6,168 nucleotides of DNA from Bacteroidota bacterium. GTDB lineage: Bacteria > Bacteroidota > Bacteroidia > B-17B0 > Aurantibacillaceae. Below, piece after piece: positions 1-5,648 of the stretch. The notes below the pieces were generated by a model. That model ran no database searches. It saw only the letters and a list, made by a program, of their open reading frames with translations, and had not been told where the DNA came from. Made by a program: the position numbers and the translations under genes. The stretch lies in assembly GCA_025360565.1 (NCBI GenBank), contig JANYBY010000224.1, positions 1 to 6,168 of the forward strand, given 5' to 3'. Numbering within the stretch: position 1 is the first letter of the stretch; the number at the start of each line of letters is the position of its first letter.

Positions 1-383
1 GCAGCGTTCGTGTTGCGCAGGAAGCAATTAAACAACTTGAAAAATATTCTATTTCGGTTGAGCTGATCGATCTGCAAACCTTATTGCCTTTTGATATTCA
101 TAGCAGCCTGGTTGAATCGGTTAAAAAAACAAACCGTTTAATTGTGCTGGATGAAGATGTACCCGGTGGAGCAAGCGCGTACATTTTACAAAAAATAGTT
201 GAAGAGCAGGGCGGATACACGTTTTTGGATTCGGCTCCAATCACTATCGCCTCTAAGGAACACAGGCCGGCATACGGCAGTGATGGGGATTATTTCAGTA
301 AACCCAATGCCGACGATGTTTTTGATGTTGTATACAATTTAATGCACGAAGTTAATCCACATTCATTTCCAACCATTTATTAA
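1..383 (+). CDS. 2-oxoacid dehydrogenase E1 component, C-terminal fragment (beta/transketolase C-domain)
   Basis: This is the 3' end of a gene that starts before the window. The reading frame is open from base 3 and stops with TAA at 381-383, leaving about 126 residues. The visible part matches the transketolase C-terminal domain of E1-beta subunits of branched-chain 2-oxoacid or pyruvate dehydrogenases. It has an IDLQTLLPFD strand, then a VESVKKTNRLIVLDED segment, a PGGASAYI helix start, and an HRPAYGSDGDYFSKPNADDV tail. In the family this domain helps form the E1 interface of a thiamine-diphosphate enzyme that decarboxylates 2-oxoacids for the E2 lipoyl carrier in the cytoplasm. The tail resembles the fused alpha/beta E1 proteins common in Bacteroidota, but the alpha half lies outside the window, so fusion and exact substrate are inferred. 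The TTG at 84 is only an internal codon, since the homology runs upstream of it. The next gene starts 30 bases downstream. Confidence 0.85.
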   Translation, partial: SVRVAQEAIKQLEKYSISVELIDLQTLLPFDIHSSLVESVKKTNRLIVLDEDVPGGASAYILQKIVEEQGGYTFLDSAPITIASKEHRPAYGSDGDYFSKPNADDVFDVVYNLMHEVNPHSFPTIY

Positions 384-413
384 AAAATAACCCAAAGTAA
401 ATAATACGATATT

Positions 414-1085
414 ATGTTTAAGCAAATTTTATTTTTTTACCTTTTAATTTTTTCTTCCTTCACTATTTTTTCTCAAGAAGAAGAAGATGAGAAAAAAATG
501 ATCCGAGATGTGATCTCGGTGGATGTTTCAAGAGCCCAATACGCGCCAAAGCCGCCGGTACAGACTCCGCCACCGGTAGATCCAAAATCAAAAAAGCATA
601 AAAAACACGTTGAAGAAGTTCCTGTTGAACCTGTTCAGGATACCTTACCGCCAATGATGCCTGCGCCTTCGCAAGAGATCTTAAAACGCGCCCAACACTG
701 GTACACGCTAAAAAATAAAAAATTTGTAAAAGCAAGCGGATCAAATAATGGAAAATCGGTTGCCTGCAATTTATCTTTTGTGTTTAAACAAAAATTATTG
801 AACCCTGAAAACGAAGTTGACGGAAAAATTACAATGGATCTGATCATTGATGCAAAAGAAGGTAAATACCGTTATACCATAAAAAATATTAAACACGTTG
901 CAACAAAACAAGGCATGTCGGGCGGAGATATTTTTGCCACGGTGGCCGAATGCGGATCAATGTCATTAAACGACAGAACCTGGAAACAAATAAGAACAGA
1001 AGCATTAGCTAATGCCGGAAAAGTTGTTGAGGACTTGAAAGCGGTGATGAAGGAGGAAGTGAAAACGGAACAAGAAGAGTGGTAG
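414..1085 (+). CDS. Secreted protein with proline-rich linker and DUF4468-like domain (paralog 1)
   Basis: A 223-residue exported protein of unknown function. Residues 1-20 are a clear signal peptide (MFKQILFFYLLIFSSFTIFS) with a likely cut before QEEEDEKK. There is no lipobox cysteine, so a soluble periplasmic or outer location is more likely than a lipoprotein. Residues 45-85 form a linker rich in proline and lysine (KPPVQTPPPVDP, then KSKKHKKH). Residues 88-213 form a folded domain: KRAQHWY, strands around CNLSFVF and GKITMDLIIDAKEG, KYRYTIKNIKH, the ECGSM motif at 179-183, and a C-terminal helix. The 'helix-W, then a basic KYRYTI strand' layout recalls the DUF4468 (TBP-like fold) proteins of Bacteroidota; this is a judgement by eye. 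It ends in EEW. The next gene encodes a clear paralog without the long linker. No Bacteroidota -7 box was found in the 30-base gap upstream, so it may be co-transcribed with the E1 gene. Confidence 0.85.
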   Translation: MFKQILFFYLLIFSSFTIFSQEEEDEKKMIRDVISVDVSRAQYAPKPPVQTPPPVDPKSKKHKKHVEEVPVEPVQDTLPPMMPAPSQEILKRAQHWYTLKNKKFVKASGSNNGKSVACNLSFVFKQKLLNPENEVDGKITMDLIIDAKEGKYRYTIKNIKHVATKQGMSGGDIFATVAECGSMSLNDRTWKQIRTEALANAGKVVEDLKAVMKEEVKTEQEEW

Positions 1086-1107
1086 AGCTTAGATCTTGAT
1101 CGCTTAC

Positions 1108-1134
1108 TTTTCCAAAGTATTAAACATTGGAAAA
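1108..1134. repeat. Inverted repeat between the two paralogous secreted-protein genes
   Basis: TTTTCCAA at 1108-1115 and TTGGAAAA at 1127-1134 form a perfect 8-bp inverted repeat with an 11-base loop, in the 74-base gap between the two genes. The stem is AT-rich and has no T-run after it on the plus strand, so it is a poor terminator. It may be a weak RNA hairpin or a chance palindrome. The TTG that could serve as an upstream start of the next gene lies in its right arm. Confidence 0.35.
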
Positions 1135-1159
1135 ACTCAAACCGGAAAAAAAAATATTT

Positions 1160-1723
1160 ATGCCCAAAAATTTAAAAATATTTATTTTTCTAAATTTTAT
1201 GTTTTTATCGGGCATGCTTTTTTCGCAAGTAACCGAAGATGATGCTCCAAAACTTCATAAGGAAACGAAGGTAACTGAAGTGGTGCCAACAGACTCCCTA
1301 CCCGGGGCTGAACTACATAAACGAGCCGTTAATTGGGTTAAATTAGAAAGTGCACGTTACGGTAAAACAAACGGCATTGCAACCGGTTCAAAGGCCGAGT
1401 GTACCATCACCTTTCATGTAAAACCAAAAGAGCTTAATCCGGTTTGTGATTACGAAGGAAAAGTGATTATGAAAGTAACGATTGAGTGTAAGGATAATAA
1501 ATACAAATACACTATTTCTAATATTCACCATGCAAGCAATTGCGGAAGGTCATCTGCCGGAAGTGTTGATAATGTTGTACCCGAATGCGGAAGTATGATC
1601 ATGAGCGATCTGGTTTGGAAAAAACTAAAAGGAGAAGCTTTGGCAAAAGCCGCCTCGGTAGTAAATGAAATTAAAGAAGGAATGAAAATAAAATCTACCG
1701 AAGCGGGTAAAGATGAGTGGTAG
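1160..1723 (+). CDS. Secreted protein with DUF4468-like domain (paralog 2)
   Basis: A 187-residue exported protein of unknown function. The ATG at 1160 is preferred over the in-frame TTG at 1127, because it places the signal peptide (MPKNLKIFIFLNFMFLSGML, cut likely after FS) directly at the N terminus. The TTG start would add eleven charged residues. After a short acidic spacer, the domain at 51-176 aligns along its length with the preceding gene product: ELHKRAVNWVKL against EILKRAQHWYTL, ELNPVCDYEGKVIMKVTI against LLNPENEVDGKITMDLII, KYKYTISNIHH against KYRYTIKNIKH, and the shared ECGSM (142-146 here). Both proteins end in an acidic stretch plus a final EW. This copy lacks the proline-rich linker and has extra cysteines at 96, 110 and 128. 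The stop is only five bases from the converging glycosyltransferase gene. Confidence 0.85.
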   Translation: MPKNLKIFIFLNFMFLSGMLFSQVTEDDAPKLHKETKVTEVVPTDSLPGAELHKRAVNWVKLESARYGKTNGIATGSKAECTITFHVKPKELNPVCDYEGKVIMKVTIECKDNKYKYTISNIHHASNCGRSSAGSVDNVVPECGSMIMSDLVWKKLKGEALAKAASVVNEIKEGMKIKSTEAGKDEW

Positions 1724-1728
1724 CGTAT

Positions 1729-2616
1729 CTATTTCGTTATCTTCTGAATTTCTTCTCTTAACTCAGCGCTTATTTTACCATCAAATTTTCGGGCAAAAAA
1801 ATGTTCTTGTTTTAAAATGGGTTCAAGGTCCTCAAAGTCGAGCAGGGCAGGGCAGCTGTTGTGTTTTGTGGACCAGTTAATGTATCTAAGGTCGTTATTT
1901 ACCATCTCGTTTTTGTAATCGCAATTCAGTAAAACGGTTTGAAAAAAAAGCTCTTCGCCGCAATGTGTACTTTTAAAATAATTAATAAAACGCGGATGTT
2001 TTTTATTAAAATCAATTACAGCCGTTATTGCGTTTCTGCTTAACGACCACCATGTGCCCCCGCCATAGTAAGAATGAATGTAACGGGGACGTTTACGTTT
2101 TATCCTAAACATATTTTGAAGGCTGATAAATTTTTTATTGAATTTTGAAAATAAATTTCCTTTCGGGTCTATGATATCGTTCAAATGATAAAGTTCTATT
2201 CTATTTAAACCCCCATTTTCCCAGCCTTCATGCGGCAATTTAAAATGGGTGATAAAATCTTTTCCGTTGTTTTTTTCGAAGAATGATTCAAATTCTTTTT
2301 TAGATCTTACAGGAAGATCTTGTCCGCTTATTAAATGAAAATAATCGTTAGCCTTATTTTTATATGCTTCGTACAATAAAATTAAAATAGCCTGTAAATG
2401 AGAAAAACCTCCAAAATGCACTTTTATTGGGTCTTGAATAAAATGAATATTTTTTAAGGAAGTGTATTTTTGTATTATTTCAGTAATAAGTTCAGTCGAA
2501 CGTTTATCAATATGAATATATACTTCTGAATTAAAATGGCAAAGCTCATTAATTAAAAAACCCAATTGCTCAGCGTCCTTATACGCGGTAATTAAAAAAG
2601 CGTGCTTCATTTGCAT
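1729..2616 (-). CDS. GT14-type glycosyltransferase (Core-2/I-branching beta-1,6-N-acetylglucosaminyltransferase family)
   Basis: A 295-residue protein without signal peptide or membrane segment, expected in the cytoplasm. It resembles the Core-2/I-branching family (GT14, Pfam Branch), metal-independent inverting enzymes that in animals add beta-1,6-GlcNAc branches and in bacteria are found with surface-glycan genes. Visible motifs in family order are KHAFLITAYKD (4-14), VYIHIDKRS (32-40), HFGGFSHLQA (67-76), DYFHLISGQDLPVRS (91-105), YYGGGTWWSLSR (183-194), CGEELFFQT (219-227; one of the two glutamates is the likely catalytic base), RYINWS (244-249) and FFARKF (273-278). Length suits bacterial members. 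The start may be M1 (2616) or M3 (2610); the second begins right at the conserved KHAFLI strand. It stands alone, with no other glycan genes beside it, so donor and acceptor are unknown. Family assignment is firm; substrate is not. Confidence 0.9.
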   Translation of the reverse strand: MQMKHAFLITAYKDAEQLGFLINELCHFNSEVYIHIDKRSTELITEIIQKYTSLKNIHFIQDPIKVHFGGFSHLQAILILLYEAYKNKANDYFHLISGQDLPVRSKKEFESFFEKNNGKDFITHFKLPHEGWENGGLNRIELYHLNDIIDPKGNLFSKFNKKFISLQNMFRIKRKRPRYIHSYYGGGTWWSLSRNAITAVIDFNKKHPRFINYFKSTHCGEELFFQTVLLNCDYKNEMVNNDLRYINWSTKHNSCPALLDFEDLEPILKQEHFFARKFDGKISAELREEIQKITK

Positions 2617-2624
2617 TAAAGATA

Positions 2625-2632
2625 CAAAAATA
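2625..2632 (-). promoter_or_regulatory. Possible Bacteroidota -7 box before the glycosyltransferase gene
   Basis: Read on the minus strand, bases 2632-2625 are TATTTTTG, a full match to the TAnnTTTG -7 consensus. It overlaps the T-run of the terminator just upstream and lies 8-14 bases before the two possible start codons, so a transcript from it would be almost leaderless. No TTTG -33 partner is seen at the usual distance. In such T-rich DNA the match could be chance. Confidence 0.25.
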
Positions 2633-2662
2633 AAAAAGCCCCGAAAAATACGGGGCTTTTTT
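2632..2662 (-). terminator. Strong intrinsic terminator after the T9SS-exported protein gene
   Basis: AAAAAAGCCCCG (2632-2643) and CGGGGCTTTTTT (2651-2662) form a perfect 12-bp stem around the loop AAAAATA, with a T-run on either strand. It begins about 20 bases past the stop of the T9SS protein gene on the minus strand, where it would end that transcript before the glycosyltransferase gene. Its symmetry would let it work in both directions, but no plus-strand gene leads into it. Confidence 0.85.
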
Positions 2663-2683
2663 GGAACGAATGAGATTAAAAAA

Positions 2684-3931
2684 TCAGTTCTTAATAAATT
2701 TTGTATTTAAGATCGCCGAATTGCCTGAAGTAATGCTTACAAAATAAAATCCTTTTGAAACCGATTCTAATTTTAAGTCAAAACAATTTGTGCCAAGTAC
2801 GGCCTCGCTTGTATTTTGCAGGATCACTTTGCCATAAATATCTTTTATTTCGGTTGTAACCGGAATATTTTCGGTTGAAGTGAGGTCAATATATAAGTTT
2901 GTTGATGTCGGATTGGGACGTATATCTGCAAACTCAATGGCCTTTAAAGTAGCGCTGCGGTTAATATAAATAATACCTGAATAAGTTGATTTTCCGCTAT
3001 TATCCGTTTGTTTCAGTCTGTAATAATTACCGCCTGATCCGGGAATTGCATCTGTATAGCTATAGTTTAAAAGTTTGTGGCTGTCGCCCGCGCCTGAAAT
3101 TCTTTCGAGCTCATTAAAATTTTCAGCATCAACAGATTTTTCAATTGTAAAATAATTATTGTCAAGTTCAGCTTGGGTGCTCCATTCCAGCTCATTTTTC
3201 ACGCCTATCTGTTTGCCGGTGAACGAAGCTAATTCAATCGGTAAAACTGCGCACGCCATCCAGGTTATAATATTTTTTCGCAAATTCTGGCTGTTAGGCG
3301 ATGGCGATTGCCAATTATCTGTTGTCATTCCTCCAAACATAACGCGCCCCGCGCCATATGCTTTAAACGTTAACGAGTTGCCGGGTGCATCATTTATTAA
3401 ATTGGTAACGGCGCCACCGGTAACATAGGCGTGGGCAAAATAATTTCCTGTAAAAGCAATACCGCAAGGTAAAAACGGACCATTAAATATTGGGTGACCG
3501 GCCTGACCCGCAGCGGCATTTCCATTTGATGCCAAAGAAGCACCGCCATTATAATTTAATATAACGCCGCCAAAACCATAAGTAATATTAGCACCAACGT
3601 TTGGCGCGGCATTAAAAATGAGCCGTCCTCCGGCATTGACCCAGTTTTGAATGGCTACCATGTTAGTGGTAATAAAAGTATTAAATGCGGTCGCGTTTCC
3701 GTCGCCGCCTTCCATAAAAATAAAACAATTGGTAGGCACCAGTAAAGTTACAGGGTTTGCTGTTTCGTAAAAGGCCTGAGTCCAAGCCCCTAAAGCACCG
3801 GTCATAGCGTTTTCATTATTATTAACTCCCCATGGCTGGCTTGTATTTGACCGCATATAGATATAAGCCGAGTAACCTTTAAAAGCGAAAGCAACTAAAA
3901 CCAAAAGAATAATAAATTTTATTTTTTTCAT
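2684..3931 (-). CDS. Type IX secretion system exported protein with C-terminal sorting domain
   Basis: A 415-residue secreted protein. The ATG at 3931 is preferred over the TTG at 3958 because it begins with a compact signal peptide (MKKIKFIILLVLVAFAFKGYSA) and because the predicted promoter puts the transcript start near 3955. Residues 22-228 are a domain of unknown function, with a run NWVNAGGRLIFNAAP (96-110) and a GRVMFGGMTTDNWQSP (195-210) segment. This pattern recalls the glutamine-amidotransferase-like (ThuA-type) fold seen in other secreted Bacteroidota proteins, but no catalytic set is evident. Residues 231-325 are the fibronectin-like linker typical of T9SS cargo (LPIELASFTGKQ, ELEWSTQAELDNNYFTIEKS, YYRLKQTD). 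Residues 335-415 are a type A sorting domain: IRPNPTSTNLYIDL, DIYGKVI, KGFYFVSITSG and final KFIKN. In the family this domain directs passage through the outer membrane and is cleaved on export. The gene has its own promoter and terminator. Confidence 0.9.
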   Translation of the reverse strand: MKKIKFIILLVLVAFAFKGYSAYIYMRSNTSQPWGVNNNENAMTGALGAWTQAFYETANPVTLLVPTNCFIFMEGGDGNATAFNTFITTNMVAIQNWVNAGGRLIFNAAPNVGANITYGFGGVILNYNGGASLASNGNAAAGQAGHPIFNGPFLPCGIAFTGNYFAHAYVTGGAVTNLINDAPGNSLTFKAYGAGRVMFGGMTTDNWQSPSPNSQNLRKNIITWMACAVLPIELASFTGKQIGVKNELEWSTQAELDNNYFTIEKSVDAENFNELERISGAGDSHKLLNYSYTDAIPGSGGNYYRLKQTDNSGKSTYSGIIYINRSATLKAIEFADIRPNPTSTNLYIDLTSTENIPVTTEIKDIYGKVILQNTSEAVLGTNCFDLKLESVSKGFYFVSITSGNSAILNTKFIKN

Positions 3932-3960
3932 CAGCAATAAAGGGTTTGTCAAAATCAATT

Positions 3961-3991
3961 CAAAATTACTTTAAATAGTAATATAACCAAA
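3961..3991 (-). promoter_or_regulatory. Bacteroidota-type promoter of the T9SS protein gene
   Basis: On the minus strand, TTTG (3991-3988) is followed after exactly 19 bases by TAATTTTG (3968-3961). This matches the TTTG-N19-TAnnTTTG consensus of the main Bacteroidota sigma factor. Transcription should begin near 3955, leaving a leader of about 25 bases before the ATG at 3931. This supports that ATG and argues against the TTG at 3958. Confidence 0.75.
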
Positions 3992-4011
3992 TGTTTTTTA
4001 AAGGAATTTTG

Positions 4012-4184
4012 AGTCTGCCTAGCGAGGAGACTATGAGATTAACTGCGCTGATCTCAGTGCCTTCCATCATCAACATCAAATAACACCTTTCAGGTTTTTT
4101 GTTTTTTCGGTTCGTGAATTTAAGCAAGCTTAATTCATTCACCTTTAAAACAAAACCCCGCTGATCGCGGGGTGTTATTTGATG
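4012..4184. repeat. Nested palindrome cluster (possible structured RNA or palindromic repeat element)
   Basis: Five complementary pairs sit in 173 bases. AGTCT-G-CCT (4012-4020) pairs with AGGAGACT (4025-4032) around AGCG, with one bulged G. TGAGAT (4034-4039) pairs with ATCTCA (4051-4056). CATCAAATAACACC (4074-4087) and GGTGTTATTTGATG (4171-4184) are perfect 14-bp inverted repeats 83 bases apart. Inside them, GTGAATTTAAGC (4114-4125) pairs with GCTTAATTCATTCAC (4128-4142) with a three-base bulge. A GC-rich hairpin lies at 4156-4172 and shares two bases with the right 14-bp arm. Such density is unusual for a plain gap. It could be a non-coding RNA, a small palindromic mobile remnant, or a genome-wide intergenic repeat; no known RNA family was recognised and no target-site duplication is seen. 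Confidence 0.55.
4147..4172 (-). terminator. GC-rich intrinsic terminator, minus strand
   Basis: CCCCGC (4156-4161) and GCGGGG (4167-4172) form a 6-bp GC stem with a five-base loop. On the minus strand the stem is followed directly by TTTTGTTTT (4155-4147), a good terminator layout; the plus-strand side has only TGTTATTT. It lies 272 bases past the stop of the last SRPBCC gene, so it is the first clear terminator for the four-gene run and also shields the T9SS gene promoter from read-through. Alternatively it belongs to a small RNA from the palindrome cluster. Confidence 0.6.
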
Positions 4185-4443
4185 CGTTCTGCGGGCTCCT
4201 TGTTACAATGTTCAAACCCTGAATTTCTTAAAAATCCTCCTAATCAGCCTTCTACAAAGGAAGGGGAAAACTCTGTTCGGTTTACTGAGGACTTGATAAA
4301 AATTTACGAATTCAGCACACTATTTAAGAAGGAAATAAGGGAAATCCTTGGAAAGTCGGATACTTTATCGAGACAAGATTAATTACGCCACAGAAGGCAA
4401 GTTTTAGCCCAATTTTGGGTTCCACGCCTAGTGAAATTAGTTC

Positions 4444-4890
4444 CTATTCAGGAAATCCTTTACGGTTTTCAATAAGTTTTATCAAACTGTCTTTGATGTG
4501 GTGCGTCCAGCCCGGTTTACAGCTTTCGTAGCATTCGCTTTGTGAATTCATGCCCTGATGGGTAAAGGTGATTTTGGTTTTGCCTTTTTGTTCAGAGATA
4601 TCCCAAATGCACTCATTTCCTTTCCATTCTTTCTTATCATCTATCCAATGAAGATTGCAATCGGTTACTAACCAAACAACTTTTTTCTCCGGAACAACTT
4701 CTGAAATCTTAAAATCAACAAAGGTATCATCAGCGCCTCCGAAATACACCGAGAATTTATCGTTTACTTTTGCTGCTTTGCCTTTATATTTTTTCGCCCA
4801 CCATTGTTTAACCTGACTGATCGCTTTCATGCTTTCTTTTGCAGAAGCTTTTACCGTAAAGCTATAACTGAAGTCTTTTTGTTTTTTCAT
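4444..4890 (-). CDS. SRPBCC (AHSA1/START-like) domain protein, last gene of the run
   Basis: A 148-residue cytoplasmic protein of the SRPBCC superfamily, which covers helix-grip folds with a deep hydrophobic pocket. The whole length is one domain: first strand DFSYSFTVKAS (6-16), helix with WW (30-31), strands VYFGG (48-52) and FVDFKISEVVPEKKVVWLV (57-75), then a KKEWKGNECIWDIS turn and strand (86-99), KITFTHQGM (106-114), and the long C-terminal helix. Before that helix it carries ECYESCKPGW (119-128), with cysteines 120 and 124 four positions apart. It aligns with the SRPBCC products at 4914-5357 and 5649-6104. It starts 23 bases after the stop of the preceding gene with no Shine-Dalgarno sequence. 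Ligand and role are unknown; AHSA1-like members are often labelled 'activator of Hsp90 ATPase', but that job is not implied here. Confidence 0.85.
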   Translation of the reverse strand: MKKQKDFSYSFTVKASAKESMKAISQVKQWWAKKYKGKAAKVNDKFSVYFGGADDTFVDFKISEVVPEKKVVWLVTDCNLHWIDDKKEWKGNECIWDISEQKGKTKITFTHQGMNSQSECYESCKPGWTHHIKDSLIKLIENRKGFPE

Positions 4891-4913
4891 ATTTTTGTAA
4901 TTTTAGAATTAAT

Positions 4914-5357
4914 TTATTCAAAATGTGGTTTGCCGTACATGATTAAAGTATAAAGCCAATCTTTAATCACCATGTCCCAACCTTCGGAACATCTTGCGTA
5001 GCTTTCCTTTCCCGGAACAAGACCTTCATGAGTAAAGTGAAGTAAGTACGAATGAGTTTTGGAGCTGATCTCAAAAATCATTTTGGTGTTTGTCCATTCT
5101 TCCTGATCTTTCAGCCAACTTAACTTACTTTCTGTTACAAGCCATACTACTTTTTTACCGGAAATAATTTCAATTAACTTCTGTTTTGAGTAGTGCGCTC
5201 CGGGATGGTTAATGATAAACTCATCATTCAAGTCAGTGCTGCCTCCTGAAAAATCTTTACCGCCCCACCATTTTGCGACATCTTTAGTGATGCGTTGAAA
5301 AATATCTTGTGGAGAATTCGTTACTTCAATGGTTGTCATGTAATTTTTGTTTTCCAT
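4914..5357 (-). CDS. SRPBCC (AHSA1/START-like) domain protein, third gene of the run
   Basis: A 147-residue single-domain SRPBCC protein. The ATG at 5357 is chosen over the one at 5381: it gives MENKNYMTTIEV, matching MENQNFTSTILV of the paralog at 5649-6104, and leaves two bases after the YciI-like gene instead of a 22-base overlap. Shared landmarks are WW (30-31), KKVVWLV (68-74), EEW (86-88), FTHEGLVP (108-115) and the ESYARCSEGW segment (118-127). Here the first cysteine of the CYxxC motif is replaced by serine 119, while the second (123) and the tryptophan (127) remain. That makes a metal or disulfide role for the pair less likely to be essential in this copy. Tight spacing suggests translation coupled to the preceding gene. 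Ligand unknown. Confidence 0.85.
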   Translation of the reverse strand: MENKNYMTTIEVTNSPQDIFQRITKDVAKWWGGKDFSGGSTDLNDEFIINHPGAHYSKQKLIEIISGKKVVWLVTESKLSWLKDQEEWTNTKMIFEISSKTHSYLLHFTHEGLVPGKESYARCSEGWDMVIKDWLYTLIMYGKPHFE

Positions 5358-5359
5358 TG

Positions 5360-5620
5360 TTATAACATTGTATCGTTCCAATCCCTAATAACAAATGATT
5401 TCACAAGTCCTTCAAGTATAAAAGGATCTTCAGTTACAAATTGCTCCGCTGCTTCACGGTTTTTAAATATTGCCATGTTCCCTCTGTCACTAAATGGCCC
5501 TATTCCAATAACTTCTCCTTGTGCCACATATTTATCTACAATTACTTTGTGTCTTGGATAAACACTCATGATTGTTTCCATAGTTGCACCTGATGATTCA
5601 CCAATTACTACTGCTTTCAT
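5360..5620 (-). CDS. YciI-like (YCII-related domain) protein
   Basis: An 86-residue protein with the pattern of the YCII-related family, small dimeric alpha/beta-barrel proteins of ferredoxin-like fold. Visible features are a histidine at position 24 (PRHKVIVDKY), in the place of the family's proposed active-site histidine; the VIGIGPFSDRGNMAIFK strand pair (37-53), with the usual GP then D; the helix REAAEQFVTEDPF (55-67), with the family's DP; and the closing GLVKSFVIRDW strand. Length fits a stand-alone domain. Some relatives are fused to or sit beside enzymes, but most have no proven reaction, so none is claimed. It lies between SRPBCC genes, 28 bases after one and two bases before the next, which suggests a shared transcript. 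Confidence 0.8.
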   Translation of the reverse strand: MKAVVIGESSGATMETIMSVYPRHKVIVDKYVAQGEVIGIGPFSDRGNMAIFKNREAAEQFVTEDPFILEGLVKSFVIRDWNDTML

Positions 5621-5648
5621 TTATTGTAGGTTTAATTTTATTAAACAA

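Larger units (their letters stand above)
3932..4443. other. 512-base intergenic region without a convincing gene
   Basis: This gap separates the T9SS protein gene from the SRPBCC/YciI run. The part next to the T9SS gene (3932-3991) holds its leader and promoter. Bases 4012-4184 hold a cluster of palindromes and a minus-strand terminator, listed separately. Bases 4185-4443 show little: a 5-bp hairpin CCTTC/GAAGG (4248-4252 and 4260-4264) in a CCTCCTAATCAGCC...GGAAGGGG context that looks like a worn intergenic repeat, and a tight CCCAA-TT-TTGGG palindrome near 4410. The only plus-strand frame here (4179-4382) starts at TTG inside an inverted-repeat arm and has no recognisable protein character. 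Confidence 0.7.

Noticed and set aside
463..847. Minus-strand frames opposite the first secreted-protein gene
   Set aside because: They lie antisense to a gene with a clear signal peptide and a paralog next door, and show no domain of their own.
3159..3428. Plus-strand frame opposite the T9SS protein gene
   Set aside because: The minus-strand product has typical T9SS cargo features over the same bases.
4074..4184. Integron attC-like site
   Set aside because: The long inverted repeat with AAC and GTT near its arms suggested attC, but the arms do not fit RYYYAAC/GTTRRRY, and no integrase or cassette array is present.
4074..4184. Miniature transposable element with 14-bp terminal repeats
   Set aside because: Not claimed as a mobile element: no direct target-site repeats flank the arms and no second copy is in the window. 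It remains one possible reading of the palindrome cluster.
4179..4382. Plus-strand open frame of 67 codons in the intergenic gap
   Set aside because: It starts at TTG/ATG inside the 14-bp repeat arm, has no promoter or recognisable domain, and its PPNQPSTKEG stretch comes from a degenerate hairpin-like repeat.
5358..5381. Upstream ATG at 5381 for the third gene of the SRPBCC/YciI run
   Set aside because: It would add eight residues absent from the paralog and overlap the YciI-like gene by 22 bases; the ATG at 5357 aligns with the paralog's start.
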